16,548 nucleotides of DNA from Auxenochlorella pyrenoidosa (taxonomy: Eukaryota; Chlorophyta; Trebouxiophyceae; Chlorellales; Chlorellaceae), in assembly GCA_001430745.1 (NCBI GenBank), contig KQ482041.1, forward strand, positions 1,440,672 through 1,457,219. The letters are read 5' to 3'. Positions within the stretch are counted from its first letter, which is position 1. The number at the start of each line of letters is the position of its first letter. Positions 1 through 8,396 of this stretch are shown here, piece after piece. Below the pieces are notes generated by a model. The model ran no database searches, was not told the DNA's origin, and saw only the letters and a list, made by a program, of their open reading frames with translations. The translations under genes and the position numbers were made by a program.

Positions 1-41
1 ACCACCACACCCCCCCCCCCCCGGCCCCGGCCCCGTCCCAG

Positions 42-963
42 GTCTTCTTTGCGGGCGAGGCCACCACCAGAAAGTACCCGGCTACCATGCACGGCGCCTT
101 TGTGTCGGGCCTGGAGGCGGTGAGGGCGGGGCAGGTGCCCAGCCAGGCCGTGCGGGCGCTCACAAAAGGCGGGGCCATGCGCAGGTTCACGCACACAGAG
201 GGCCTCGCCACGGCCGCCGCTGCCAGTGCTGGGGGCTGTTGCTGCAAGAGGGGCCTGCCTGGCATGCTGGCCGTGCTGCTCTGCTCATGCGAACACCCTT
301 TTGGGGCAATGCCTGCAGGCTGCCAACGTGCATGCCACTCTCCAGAAGCAGCGGCAGCAGCACCCGGTGGCGCCGGAAGCCGGCGCACCGGCAGCACCTG
401 CCGCCGAGACGGGGAATGCGGGCGGCCAGCAGGCTGCGGCAGGGCAGGCTGCAGCCGCAGCGGAGCAGCTGTTTGCGGAGCTGCAGCAGCTCTTTGCTGA
501 TCCGCAGCACACGCCGGACATCGAGGTTCCGGGCATTGCGGTCATACATGCGCCGCCTGGCTGGCACGGCGGCGGCGGCGGCGCGCAGGGTCTGCAGTGC
601 GCCAGCCTGCTGCGGCTGGACCGGTCGGTGCTGCAGGGCAGCCGGCGCAGCGGGATTGAGCGGCGGCTGGGCGCCCGGTTTGCGGTGGTGCCGCGTGACC
701 TAGCGCTGCAGGTGGCAGACAGTCCCACCCGCGGCGAGCGCGGCCCGCTGCTAATTGCGCTCCTGGGGGCGCGCCTTGATGCGCAGCAAGCCGCGGAGCT
801 GGCAGCAGCGGTGCGCCTGCACCGCCAGCAGCAGGCGCGGCAGCAGCAGCAGCAGCCGCACAGCGGCTGCACAGGCACGGGTGCGGCGGCGCTGGCCAAC
901 GGGCATCGCGGCACTGAGCAGGGGGCCTCTGCCCGCTTCATCATCCCTAAGCGACAGAGCTGA
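42..963 (+). CDS. LSD1/FLD-like flavin amine oxidase (lysine-specific histone demethylase family), 3' end only
   Basis: Partial gene whose upstream exons lie outside the window. The first visible exon (42-119) follows a pyrimidine-rich tract ending in CAG and encodes VFFAGEATTRKYPATMHGAF then VSGLEA. This is the C-terminal FAD-contacting segment of LSD1-type amine oxidases; the YPATMHGAF form fits LSD1/FLD better than ordinary polyamine oxidases. A GTGAGG donor at 120 and a TGCAG acceptor ending at 318 join in phase 0, giving SGLEA-ANVH, close to the SGLREAAN ending typical of plant members. The second exon (319-963) adds about 214 residues. The first part is Ala/Gln-rich; then comes a more ordered stretch (IAVIHAPPGW, ASLLRLDRS, RFAVVPRDLALQV, GPLLIALLGARL), a Gln run, and an end at FIIPKRQS-TGA. 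Family members remove methyl groups from histone H3 lysines in the nucleus using FAD. The tail is not assigned to a domain. The catalytic core cannot be checked here. Confidence 0.88.
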
Positions 964-1121
964 GCTGGTGCCAATGCCGGGCCGACCCGTGCGTTTGCTG
1001 TGTTTGTGCCTGCCCTGCAATCGGACGTTCCTGGCAGCAACTAGTCACGGCGGCGCTCTCGTCACAGGTGCACGCTGCTCTGTGTGGCCAGCCCTGGCAG
1101 CCCATCACTGTAGTTTCAAGC

Positions 1122-1135
1122 CCTGCTCGAGCAGG
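1122..1135. repeat. 14-nt perfect palindrome
   Basis: The sequence CCTGCTCGAGCAGG equals its own reverse complement. It lies about 160 nt after the amine oxidase stop codon. It could be a small hairpin in the 3' UTR or a dimeric protein site, but a palindrome this short can also arise by chance. Confidence 0.4.
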
Positions 1136-1342
1136 CTGCAAGAGAGTCTCATAGCTTTGGCTGGGACGGGGGCAGGTTGTTGGGGCGAGGCACGGCGTGC
1201 TTTGCCGCGATGTGCCGCCAACTGGGCAGAAGGACCATGCCGGGGTCATACTCGTTCTCCCGCCTCAATTTGCTCAACCAGGACTTGTGATGCTCTGTGG
1301 CCAATCGCGGGGAGCTTATACCCTGCGCACATTTCAAGCAGC

Positions 1343-1365
1343 GTACCTCGTGCACCTGTTTGTAC
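1343..1365. promoter_or_regulatory. Pair of GTAC cores upstream of SBP1 (possible SBP-binding sites)
   Basis: Two GTAC tetranucleotides at 1343-1346 and 1362-1365 lie about 100-125 nt before the proposed SBP1 start. GTAC is the known core of SBP-domain binding sites, including the copper-response element bound by Chlamydomonas CRR1. Self- or cross-regulation inside the cluster is an inference; the motif is short and could occur by chance. Confidence 0.25.
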
Positions 1366-1467
1366 GCTTTCTGTTCACTGCAACAATGGAGCGTTAGTGC
1401 GCAGATGGGCTGCATCGGGGAGCCGCGGCAGGGGGCCGCTCTGCAGGGCACACGGCTTTTAGCCACC

Positions 1468-3456
1468 ATGCCCTCTTGTCCGCTTGTGGAGCCCTGCTGC
1501 GGCCCTGAACGGAGCGGATCTGCGCCTGGTAGCAGATGGCACGCGGCCGCCCTTTCCGGCAGCCCCCATGGACTGCTGGCGTCACCGTGCCGCCTAAGTG
1601 GCAGACGTCCCGCAACGCCTGTGCCCTGCCAGGCACGCACAGTGGTGACTGAGGTGCTTTGCAGAATGCTGAATCACTGTGAAAATTGCAGGAGTGCGCC
1701 TTCGATGTGCTGGACCAGTCGATGTTCTGTCCCGGTGCCAACTAACTGGTGCTCCCGGACTCCCGCTGTCGTCCTGCATGTTTGCAGGTGCCAGGTTGCC
1801 CGGGCGACCTGGCGGATGCAGACAGCAAGAATTACTACAGGTGAGAAACAGGCAGTGCATTTGGCACATGCAGCATGACATGCTGCAGACTGATGCCGAA
1901 TCGCACCCTGCGCAAAAGCGGCGGTACGCAGCGGGCCTGCTGCTCGGGAATAGCTGCAGGCCCGCCCGCTGCCCCACCCACCCGTTCCCAACCTCCCTTG
2001 CCTCGTCTAGGCGCTACCGATTGTGCCAGAAGCACAGCTCTGCACTCTCTGTCATGATTGATGGCATGCAGCAGCGGTATTGCCAGGCAAGGCTGGCAGT
2101 GAAGGGTGCGCCTGCCACTGCCCTCACCAGCCATGCCATGCCCTGCTGTCGGCTGCCCACAACAAACACCCACTGTCATGCACGCTCCGGGCCCTCTGCC
2201 CTGCTCAGCCAAGCATTTCCCGCCTGTGCAGCAATGCGCGCGCTACCAGCGACTTTGTGACTTCGAGGTCACGCGGCGCAGCTGCAGGGCAGTGCTGGCG
2301 AGGCACCGGCTGAAGCGCAGGGCAAGCGGGCTGCGGCCGTGCGCCTCCCGCAGGCAAGCAGCCGCCGCCGAGGAGCGCGTGCCACACCAGGGCACAGGAG
2401 ACGCAGAGCAGGCTGTGGCAGCAGGCTGTGCACCTGCACCTGGCATCAGCACCGGCCACAGCGCACAGCTTGGATCTGAGCCGCACCGGCCGCCGCTGCT
2501 GCCAGCGCAACCAGCGACGCACCCAGCGCTCCTGCAGCATGGCACCGAAGCTGTTGAGCACGTAGCCAGCGCGGAACACTGCACTGACAACTCAAGCGTC
2601 GTGCTGGCGCCGCAGCCTTCAGATGCCTGCAGTGGAAGCCCCAAGCAAGGAGCTTGGGCAGCTGTTGCTAAACCCGAGCCGCCAGCGCTGTGCCCAGCAA
2701 GCAGCTCTGTGGGGCCGACCAACCCAGCCCTGGTTTGTGCAGCCAGCCGATGGGCTCAACGTGTCTGCCGCTCCCTGCATGCCTGCCATGCCGACGGAGA
2801 GCGCCCCTGCAGCGGGCAGCTCCGGGCCGGTTGCGCATGCCAGGCCCGGCTCCGCAGCGCTGCGCAGGCAGCTTGCCCAGGCGCCTTGCCCGCCCTTTGC
2901 CGCGGCGGCGCAGCTGGGGTCAGCGGCAGCATGCACCTCGCGCTGCGCAAGAGGCCGCGAAGCCGGCCCATGCCTGCAAGCACAGCTTGGCGGCAGGCAA
3001 GCTCTCCAGGACCGCCCCAGCAGCAGCAGCCGCAGGGACAGCGTGTCTGGTCAGCCGCCGCACCCTCAGCATCGATGGAGCCATGGTTGAAAGAGCAGTC
3101 GAAAGCAATGTGGAGGGCGGCACTGTCTCCAGGCTGGGAGGACAGCGGCAGCCAGTGGCTGCAGTCTGCCTGGTCTGCTGATGTCGTGCTCCAGGCGCCA
3201 GTGATCTTCAGCCCTGTAGCCTCGAGGTGCGCCCGCCTGCCCGCCCGCCCGCCTGCATGCATCCTCCTGCTCGTCCATGCGCCCACCTCTCCCGCCTGCA
3301 AATGCGCCCTTGCCTCCTTGGCTCAGCATACCGCGTGCCATGTTCCACTCAGCCTTGCCATGCACCTCCCACGTCCCGCAGGCATGGGCAGAAACTGCAC
3401 TGGAGTCGCTGCTAGGTGACCCCTATGATGCGCTGCTTTCCGCCGAGCACTGGTGA
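1468..3456 (+). CDS. SBP1: diverged SBP-box transcription factor, first of three tandem paralogs
   Basis: Predicted DNA-binding nuclear protein. Exons: 1468-1632, 1788-1840, 2011-2086, 2232 to about 3200, and 3382-3456. The start at 1468 is chosen for its GCCACCATG context and the resemblance of exon 1 (ending SGRRPATPVPCQ) to exon 1 of the paralogs. The SBP domain reads CQ-VPGCPGDLADADSKNYY, RRYRLCQKHSSALSVM, then GMQQRYCQQCARYQRLCDFE and RRSC, followed by a basic AVLARHRLKRRA tail. Oddities: zinc site 1 has 18 rather than 16 residues between its second and third Cys; the His of zinc site 2 is Gln (CARYQ); introns 1 and 3 need GC donors. The remaining region is low-complexity. The end AWAETALESLLGDPYDALL then SAEHW-TGA is probably real, but the last intron is uncertain: donor 3201 with acceptor 3381, or donor 3227 with acceptor 3326, both keep frame. 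Length is about 445 or 472 residues. It may be functional or decaying. Confidence 0.8.
1633..1787 (+). other. SBP1 intron 1, GC-AG type
   Basis: The donor is TGCCAG|GCACGC and the acceptor is TTTGCAG|GTG. It must begin with GC, because only this junction keeps the SBP signature CQ-VPGC intact and in frame. The same position is interrupted in both paralogs, also with GC donors. Confidence 0.75.
2087..2231 (+). other. SBP1 intron 3, GC-AG type
   Basis: The donor is TGCCAG|GCAAGG and the acceptor is CTGTGCAG|CAATGC, joining RYCQ to QCARYQ in phase 0. GCAAG is the classic strong form of a GC donor. SBP2 and SBP3 have GT (CCAG|GTGCGG) at the same place. Confidence 0.8.
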
Positions 3457-4232
3457 GCGCCAGCAACTTTCCACCCTTGTCTCCAAGCTCCCATCCCTTC
3501 TGGCTCAGCCAAGGCCACCAGCACTACATGTTTTTAACAACTCCCGCTTGAATGAAAGGCCCTCGAGGAGCTCAGCCAGACGCACAACCCACCCCTCCAC
3601 CCTCGAACCCCAGTTTTCCCGTTTGTGGCCATAAACGACACTCCTGAATCAAACCAAGTGCATGACCGCTTGAAAATTATGGCGCAGTCCAGAGTTGGGC
3701 GCCTCCTCCTCTCTTGGCACCTAGCGTGCGGTCCGCATGCTGGGCCGCCAAATCCCGGACAGCGCTGGCCGCGCCACTGGATGCAGTACCATGCTGCCCC
3801 TCGCCCGCATCCAGCCCTCCCTCCTCGTCTCTTCGCACTGCACCCTCCCTGTTTCTTGGCTACAATTATGTCATTCCATCCTCTGACATGCACAGCGCTG
3901 CGCACGCAGTTGTGGCGGGCAGCCTCGCGCTGCTGCACGCTTGTCTGCTGGTGACCATACCGGCCAACCTGCTCCTCTGCACAACCCCAAGTCTTCAGGC
4001 GCCCCTCACCCAATTTGCAAAAAGCGGCTCGTTTGTCAGCAGAACCCATTTGTGCCGGGCAAAAATTGAATGGTAGCTCCTCCTGCTGTCGGCTGCGATA
4101 TGACCCGTACAACTGCCTCAACCAGCAGCCTGCTCAGCACTGCTGCCGCTCCCAACAGCCAATAGTGAGGCATGGCGCCGTGGATGTGGCAGGGAAAATA
4201 GTAAAAACCAGAAGGACACAGTCTCCCGATTT

Positions 4233-4250
4233 ACCAGCTTCTAAGCTGGT
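4233..4250. repeat. 18-nt inverted repeat upstream of SBP2
   Basis: ACCAGCTT and AAGCTGGT are perfect 8-nt reverse complements separated by two bases. It lies about 370 nt before the SBP2 start. It could be a dimeric protein-binding site or a small hairpin at the end of the SBP1 transcript. Confidence 0.5.
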
Positions 4251-4350
4251 GCAGGGTCCAGTGCACATGCAGGTGAGCAGTTTGGTGGGACGGGCGGAAG
4301 CTGAGGTGCAGCCAGGGCCTGGGCACATCCAGCGCCGATTTTCCCTTTTT

Positions 4351-4367
4351 CTATGCAACTTGCATAG
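4351..4367. repeat. 17-nt inverted repeat upstream of SBP2
   Basis: CTATGCAA and TTGCATAG are perfect 8-nt reverse complements around a single base. It is preceded by a T-rich run and lies about 255 nt before the SBP2 start. The compact symmetry is more typical of a dimeric transcription-factor site than of an RNA hairpin. Confidence 0.5.
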
Positions 4368-4622
4368 ATGGCGGTTAAGGGAAACGGGCCCGCGCCCCTC
4401 AGAAGCTCGTGTCGGGCCGCGGCCGCCCGCGTCCTAAGAAGCTGCTGGGGCGCGCACGGTTGGGCGCCTTTTGGCTCCGCCCCGTGCTCCATGTGCTGTT
4501 TTCGACGGTTATACAAACGCAATCCCTCCTCGTGAGATGGCCTGCCAAGGCAGCACCCGGCCGCCGCCCCTAGCATACGCCCCCCATTCTGAACTGGAGC
4601 GCCGCCCACAGTGGTGGGCGCG

Positions 4623-5844
4623 ATGAAGAGATCCAGCGGGGAGCTCGGCGATGAGCCATCGGGGGCTGCTGGGGAGAGCAGCTCGCCAACTGTTCGACGG
4701 CGGAGCGGCGGCCGACGCCCAGCCACCTCGGTACAATGCCAGGCAAGAAGGGGCTGCCCAGTGCAAGTGCAGCAGTGGTAACGTGCTGTCCGTGTGGCTG
4801 TCGGAGGCGCCAGGGTCTCCATGCAGGCATGATGGGCGTCCATCACCCCTGCAGTGGGCTGCTCGGCCCGTACTGCCTGCCCGCCCAGGAGGGCTAACCT
4901 GTTGACATCATGACCCTGCCTCCGCGCAACGACCCTTTTGCAGGTGCCGGGGTGCGAGGAGGAGCTGATTGGGGCAGAATCCTTCTACAGGAGGTGCGGC
5001 TGCATGCCAGCAAGCCCAGGGGCAGAAGTGCTGCCCGGACCCAATGCATGCGTCACAGCCGGTGGCGGTGGAGCTGTTCTGGCATGCGTAGCATCCTTGA
5101 ATGGCCTCCTGAATCTCTCAGGCCCTGCGCCTCGAAGATTCTGTGATGCGTGGCTGCAGCTCCCGGCCCAAGGCGTCTGCCCGCCGCCGGCTGCAGGCGG
5201 TTTCTAGTGCAAGGGCGCAACCTCTCTTGGTCGTGGTTGGACAGCCTTTAGGCGTTGGTCTAGACAGATCTGCCACATATATTACCATGCCTGAATGACA
5301 ATCATTCTCCGCACCGCCACCCTTGGGCCACTGCAGGTACCGCGTGTGCAAGAAGCACTCCAGAGAGGCCACGGTCCAGCTGGCTGCAGGCCCGGCTCGC
5401 TTCTGCCAGGTGCGGGCTCCCGTCGCCCCGGGTCTGCGTCGCAAGTTCTGTTGCGGCTAGACAGACTTTAAACACAAAGCAGCAGCAGGACGCAGCCCTA
5501 GCTGCGTGCCCGCAGGCGCATCATGCGAACATCTGCGGGCAGCGTGCAGGCCATCCATGCTCGTCACCCGCTGCCGCCTGTCCCTAACCCAGCGCTGCCT
5601 GCCAGCCCCCGCCCCCAAACCTCAGCCCCACCCCCCACGCCTGCTCCTCCCCCTCGTGCAGCAATGCGCGCGCTTCCACGACGTCTCCGAGTTTGAGGAG
5701 CAGCGCCGCAGCTGCAGGGCAGCACTTGAGCGGCACCGCTCCAAGCGCCGCACCAGCGGCACGAGGCGACCCAAGAGCGACGCAGGCGACATGCAGCTCA
5801 GCGCAAGCGTGGGAGGCGCACAGGGGCCAGCACTCGCGCCTGAT

Positions 5845-5887
<43 letters not shown>

Positions 5888-7568
5888 GGAGACCCGCTGC
5901 GCCACGCTCCGAGGGGGGCTGGTCAGGGGGGCCGCAGCACAGCGCCCCGCTGAGCAGCAGCGGCGCCACGCTCGGCAGGCCCAGCAGCAGCCGGGAGCGC
6001 ACCACAGCCAGCAGCACGGTGTCAGAGGCGGCCAGCCAGCCCAGCCACACGGAAACAGCAGTGGCAGCGGCCCCATCCGCGTTCCGCGCACAGCATGCAC
6101 AGCTGGAGGTGGCAGGCGGTGCAGGCCTGCAGGGCGCCAGCGGCGGCACCCTGTTTGCCGGCGCCCGGGCAGCGGCAGCAGCCCCAGCGCTCCCCCGCAT
6201 GGCCCAGAGCCCGATCACAGCCACCCTTCCAGACCTCCCAGGGCAGCAGCCTGCACCTGTGGCTCCTCACCCACAGGGCAACTCGCCGCCGGGGCTGCCG
6301 CTGCCGGGGCTGCCCAGGCTGCGGGACATGACCCCTGGGCCGGCCGCAGACTGGGCTGGCGTTCCAATCGAGCATGACAGCCCCGACCAGTGGTGGCTGC
6401 AGGCCCGGCCCCTGCCGCCCCCGCCGCCGCTGCCACGAATTCCCACGCTGGGCAGCTTTGATCGCAGCCTGGACCACAGCGACTCAGACTGGGGCATCCC
6501 CAGGTATGGCAGTGGCACGGCTCTGGCTCCTACTGTTGGCACTGCACCCATCCTCGAGGCCACTGCCGCACCAGCTGCAGCAGCGATGCAGGCCCTGCCT
6601 GTGACGGCAGCCCCGCTGTCTGCTGCCCCCCCTTTGGCCCGGGAGGCAACAGGCAGCGGAAGCTTGCGTGGTTTTGGCAGCACTGGGCCAGCACACGCTG
6701 TGCTGGCCCAGGAACGGGCAGAGCTTCCCTGGGCGGCATCGGCACATCCGCGTCATGATCTGCAGCTGCCCTACCCACCACCAGCTGCCATGCGTGCTCC
6801 GCAGCTCCCAGGCAGCCTGCTTGTCACTGCGACCGAGTCCCAACCGCCAGGCAGCCTGCGGCCAGCTTCAGAACAGCCGCAGGCGAGGCAAGACTCGGCC
6901 ACAGCGCTGGCAGGCAGGTCCCTGCTTTTGCGAGATGAGGGCAGCGCGCATGCTGAGCGCGCTGGCTTTGGCCAGTGGCAGCAGCGCTTTCAGAGCGCAC
7001 CCAGCTTCGGCGCCAGCTTCAGCAGCAGCAGCTCAGGCTGGAGCAGCGCTAGCCTGGCAGGGGCTGCCTCTGCTCCTCTGCCCAGCGGGCTGCCTCCCCA
7101 GGCGGTCGAGCACCTGCTTGAAGGCCAGCTGGGCGCACGGGGCAGCACCAGCCTGGCGCGTGCTCGCTCATCCTCAGCACTGATTCCAGGTGGGCGGGCC
7201 TCCCTGCAAGAGACGTGGCGCCCGCCACACAGCGGTGCCCCAGGGCGGGGACGCCCCAGCCCGGTCCCAGCCCAGCCACCTTCAGACTCGCTCCAGCCCT
7301 CGGGCAGCCATCAGCCCTCCGTGCACGTGTCAGCAGAGCAGTTCCTGGAGAGCGAGGAGGGCCTCGAGGTGAAGACGGGGCTGGGCGGGGTCTGGTTGGA
7401 CAGCTCTAGAGCTGCCAGCAGGCATACACTCCGCCCGGGCTGCTCATGCCAGCAGCTCGCACTGCGCGGCATAGCTTGCATGGCCCTCACCCTTTTTCTC
7501 CACCCTGCCTGCCTGCCGCCCAGGGCTGGATCACCCGAGTCTTCGCACCCCAGGGTCCGGACACATGA
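4623..7568 (+). CDS. SBP2: SBP-box transcription factor with long low-complexity C-terminal region
   Basis: Predicted nuclear DNA-binding regulator, about 664 residues. Exons: 4623-4742, 4944-4993, 5337-5409, 5662-7368, 7524-7568; all phases agree. The start is the first Met after an in-frame stop at 4590. The SBP domain begins at residue 39: CQ-VPGCEEELIGAESFYR, RYRVCKKHSREATVQL, AAGPARFCQQCARFHDVSEF, RRSCRAALERHRSKRR. Both zinc sites are complete (C-x4-C-x16-C-x2-H and C-x2-C-x3-H-x11-C), and the basic tail resembles the usual bipartite nuclear signal. The C-terminal region is Ala/Ser/Pro/Gln-rich, with 13 Gln encoded by pure CAG (5848-5886). It carries two copies of [FY]xxS[FL]xxSxSxW (6457-6504 and 7006-7053), a GFGQWQQ block, and an end ESEEGLE-GWITRVFAPQGPDT, the last block from a short final exon. 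No ankyrin repeats or other named domain were seen. DNA targets should contain GTAC; the process controlled is unknown. Confidence 0.92.
4743..4943 (+). other. SBP2 intron 1, GC-AG type
   Basis: The donor is TGCCAG|GCAAGA and the acceptor is CTTTTGCAG|GTG. Splicing here rebuilds CQ-VPGC in phase 0. A downstream GT donor (GGTAACG near 4778) would insert extra residues between CQ and VPGC and break the first zinc site. Confidence 0.8.
5848..5886 (+). repeat. (CAG)13 microsatellite encoding polyglutamine
   Basis: Thirteen uninterrupted CAG codons in frame in SBP2 exon 4, giving a 13-Gln run about 60 residues after the SBP domain. Pure trinucleotide repeats of this length are usually length-variable. 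Gln runs are common in transcription activation regions. Confidence 0.97.
6457..6504 (+). repeat. GW-like motif copy 1 in SBP2
   Basis: Encodes FDRSLDHSDSDWGIPR. It matches the pattern [FY]xxS[FL]xxSxSxW shared with three other copies in SBP2 and SBP3. It is the most diverged copy, with acidic residues around the Trp. Confidence 0.65.
7006..7053 (+). repeat. GW-like motif copy 2 in SBP2
   Basis: Encodes FGASFSSSSSGWSSAS, preceded by a GFGQWQQ block. It is very close in protein and DNA to SBP3 copy 2 (11451-11498). Confidence 0.75.
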
Positions 7569-7849
7569 ACAAGTCACTCATGCAGATCGGATCATGCAGC
7601 AGACGTGCTTCCCAGGCGGGCACGCTGGCACCCAGCCCGGCATCGGCTGGGCCACCTCCCTTGCGCCTGCCCTGTGCTTGCAGCCGGCTTGGCCCGAATG
7701 CTTCCAGGCGTTTTGAGCTGCCTGGGCCCCGGGCCAAACGAATTGCACCGCATCTGCCCCGCATTGTTAATGATCACTTGTCACCCATCTCCTTGTCATC
7801 ACCATGACACCCCCAAACCCTCGCCTGCCGCACTTGACCCTTGCACGGC

Positions 7850-7889
7850 CCTCTCCATGCCACTGGCAGCTGCCAGTGGCATGCAGAGG
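7850..7889. repeat. 40-nt near-perfect palindrome downstream of SBP2
   Basis: The 20-nt arms 7850-7869 and 7870-7889 are reverse complements at 19 of 20 positions with no spacer. The stem continues outward by several bases (GGCC and GGCC) if one bulged base is allowed. It lies about 280 nt after the SBP2 stop, so it is probably in the 3' UTR. It could fold as a strong RNA hairpin or extrude as a DNA cruciform. Confidence 0.9.
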
Positions 7890-8299
7890 GGCCGGTCACA
7901 GTTTTCTGTTTTCTGCCATCCTGTTCAGTGCACTGCCGTCAATTCCTGCCCCACTTGTTTCTGTTGAGTTTGCTCCTTTTTACTCCTTCCCCCCGCACCT
8001 GATTCGCTCCGCGATTCCTTCCCTTGATCTCTCTCCGTGCAACGGTCTGTGTCGTTGCGCATTTCGTAGCGCTGAGTCTTAGGTGCAGCCCCAAACATAT
8101 GTGTGTCTTTTTGCAAGTGCACTGATCAGTCATGACCTCAAGGCCCTCCTGGACCCACGTTGTCTGGTGGGAGTGCCTCGATGTAAGGTCACGTATCCGT
8201 TTGGCTTCAGCCAGCAATGGTGGGTTATGCCGCGCCAGCGCTTGCTTGCGGGAAGGCCTACTGGGCATGCATGCAACTGCGTGCGCATCTACACTCGAA

Positions 8300-8313
8300 C
8301 TGCTGTACAGCAG
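8300..8313. promoter_or_regulatory. 14-nt palindrome centred on GTAC upstream of SBP3
   Basis: CTGCTGTACAGCAG is its own reverse complement and is centred on the GTAC core recognised by SBP domains. Two more GTAC sites follow at 8412-8415 and 8464-8467. Together they form a cluster about 480-645 nt upstream of the SBP3 start. A role in autoregulation is inferred only. Confidence 0.3.
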
Positions 8314-8391
8314 CATCAGGCAGATGCTGAAGGCCAACATCTTTTCCCATTTGCGGCTGCAGCTGCCACTCTGCAAGCTGGCTTTAGCTGG

Positions 8392-8396
8392 TGTAA
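8392..8396 (+). terminator. Possible algal polyadenylation signal TGTAA
   Basis: The TGTAA pentamer is established as the usual polyadenylation signal in green algae such as Chlamydomonas. This copy is about 825 nt after the SBP2 stop, which is long but possible. A pentamer can easily occur by chance. Confidence 0.25.

Larger units (their letters stand above)
964..1467. other. Intergenic: 3' UTR of the amine oxidase gene and 5' region of SBP1
   Basis: About 500 nt with no convincing coding segment. It must hold the end of the upstream transcript and the start of SBP1. It contains a 14-nt perfect palindrome (1122-1135) and two GTAC tetranucleotides (1343-1346 and 1362-1365). I did not see a TGTAA polyadenylation signal here. 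Confidence 0.6.
3457..4622. other. Intergenic: SBP1 3' region and SBP2 upstream region
   Basis: About 1.17 kb without a supported gene. Open frames here have no recognisable domain and show no matching splice structure. It contains two short inverted repeats (4233-4250 and 4351-4367), one GTAC (4107-4110) and an AT-rich TTATACAAA around 4509. An in-frame stop at 4590-4592 marks the upstream limit of the SBP2 reading frame. Confidence 0.6.

Noticed and set aside
3229..3262. CCCG/CCTG simple repeat as a functional element
   Set aside because: It lies at or inside the last intron of SBP1 and looks like ordinary pyrimidine-rich low-complexity sequence.
3534..4121. Minus-strand open frame of 195 residues between SBP1 and SBP2
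   Set aside because: No recognisable motif, no matching exon structure and mixed low-complexity composition. Kept as intergenic.
5506..5661. Met at 5506 as the start of SBP2
   Set aside because: The frame is open from 5506, but this stretch is the intron between RFCQ and QCARFH. The upstream exons at 4623, 4944 and 5337 complete the zinc sites, so the open frame is accidental.
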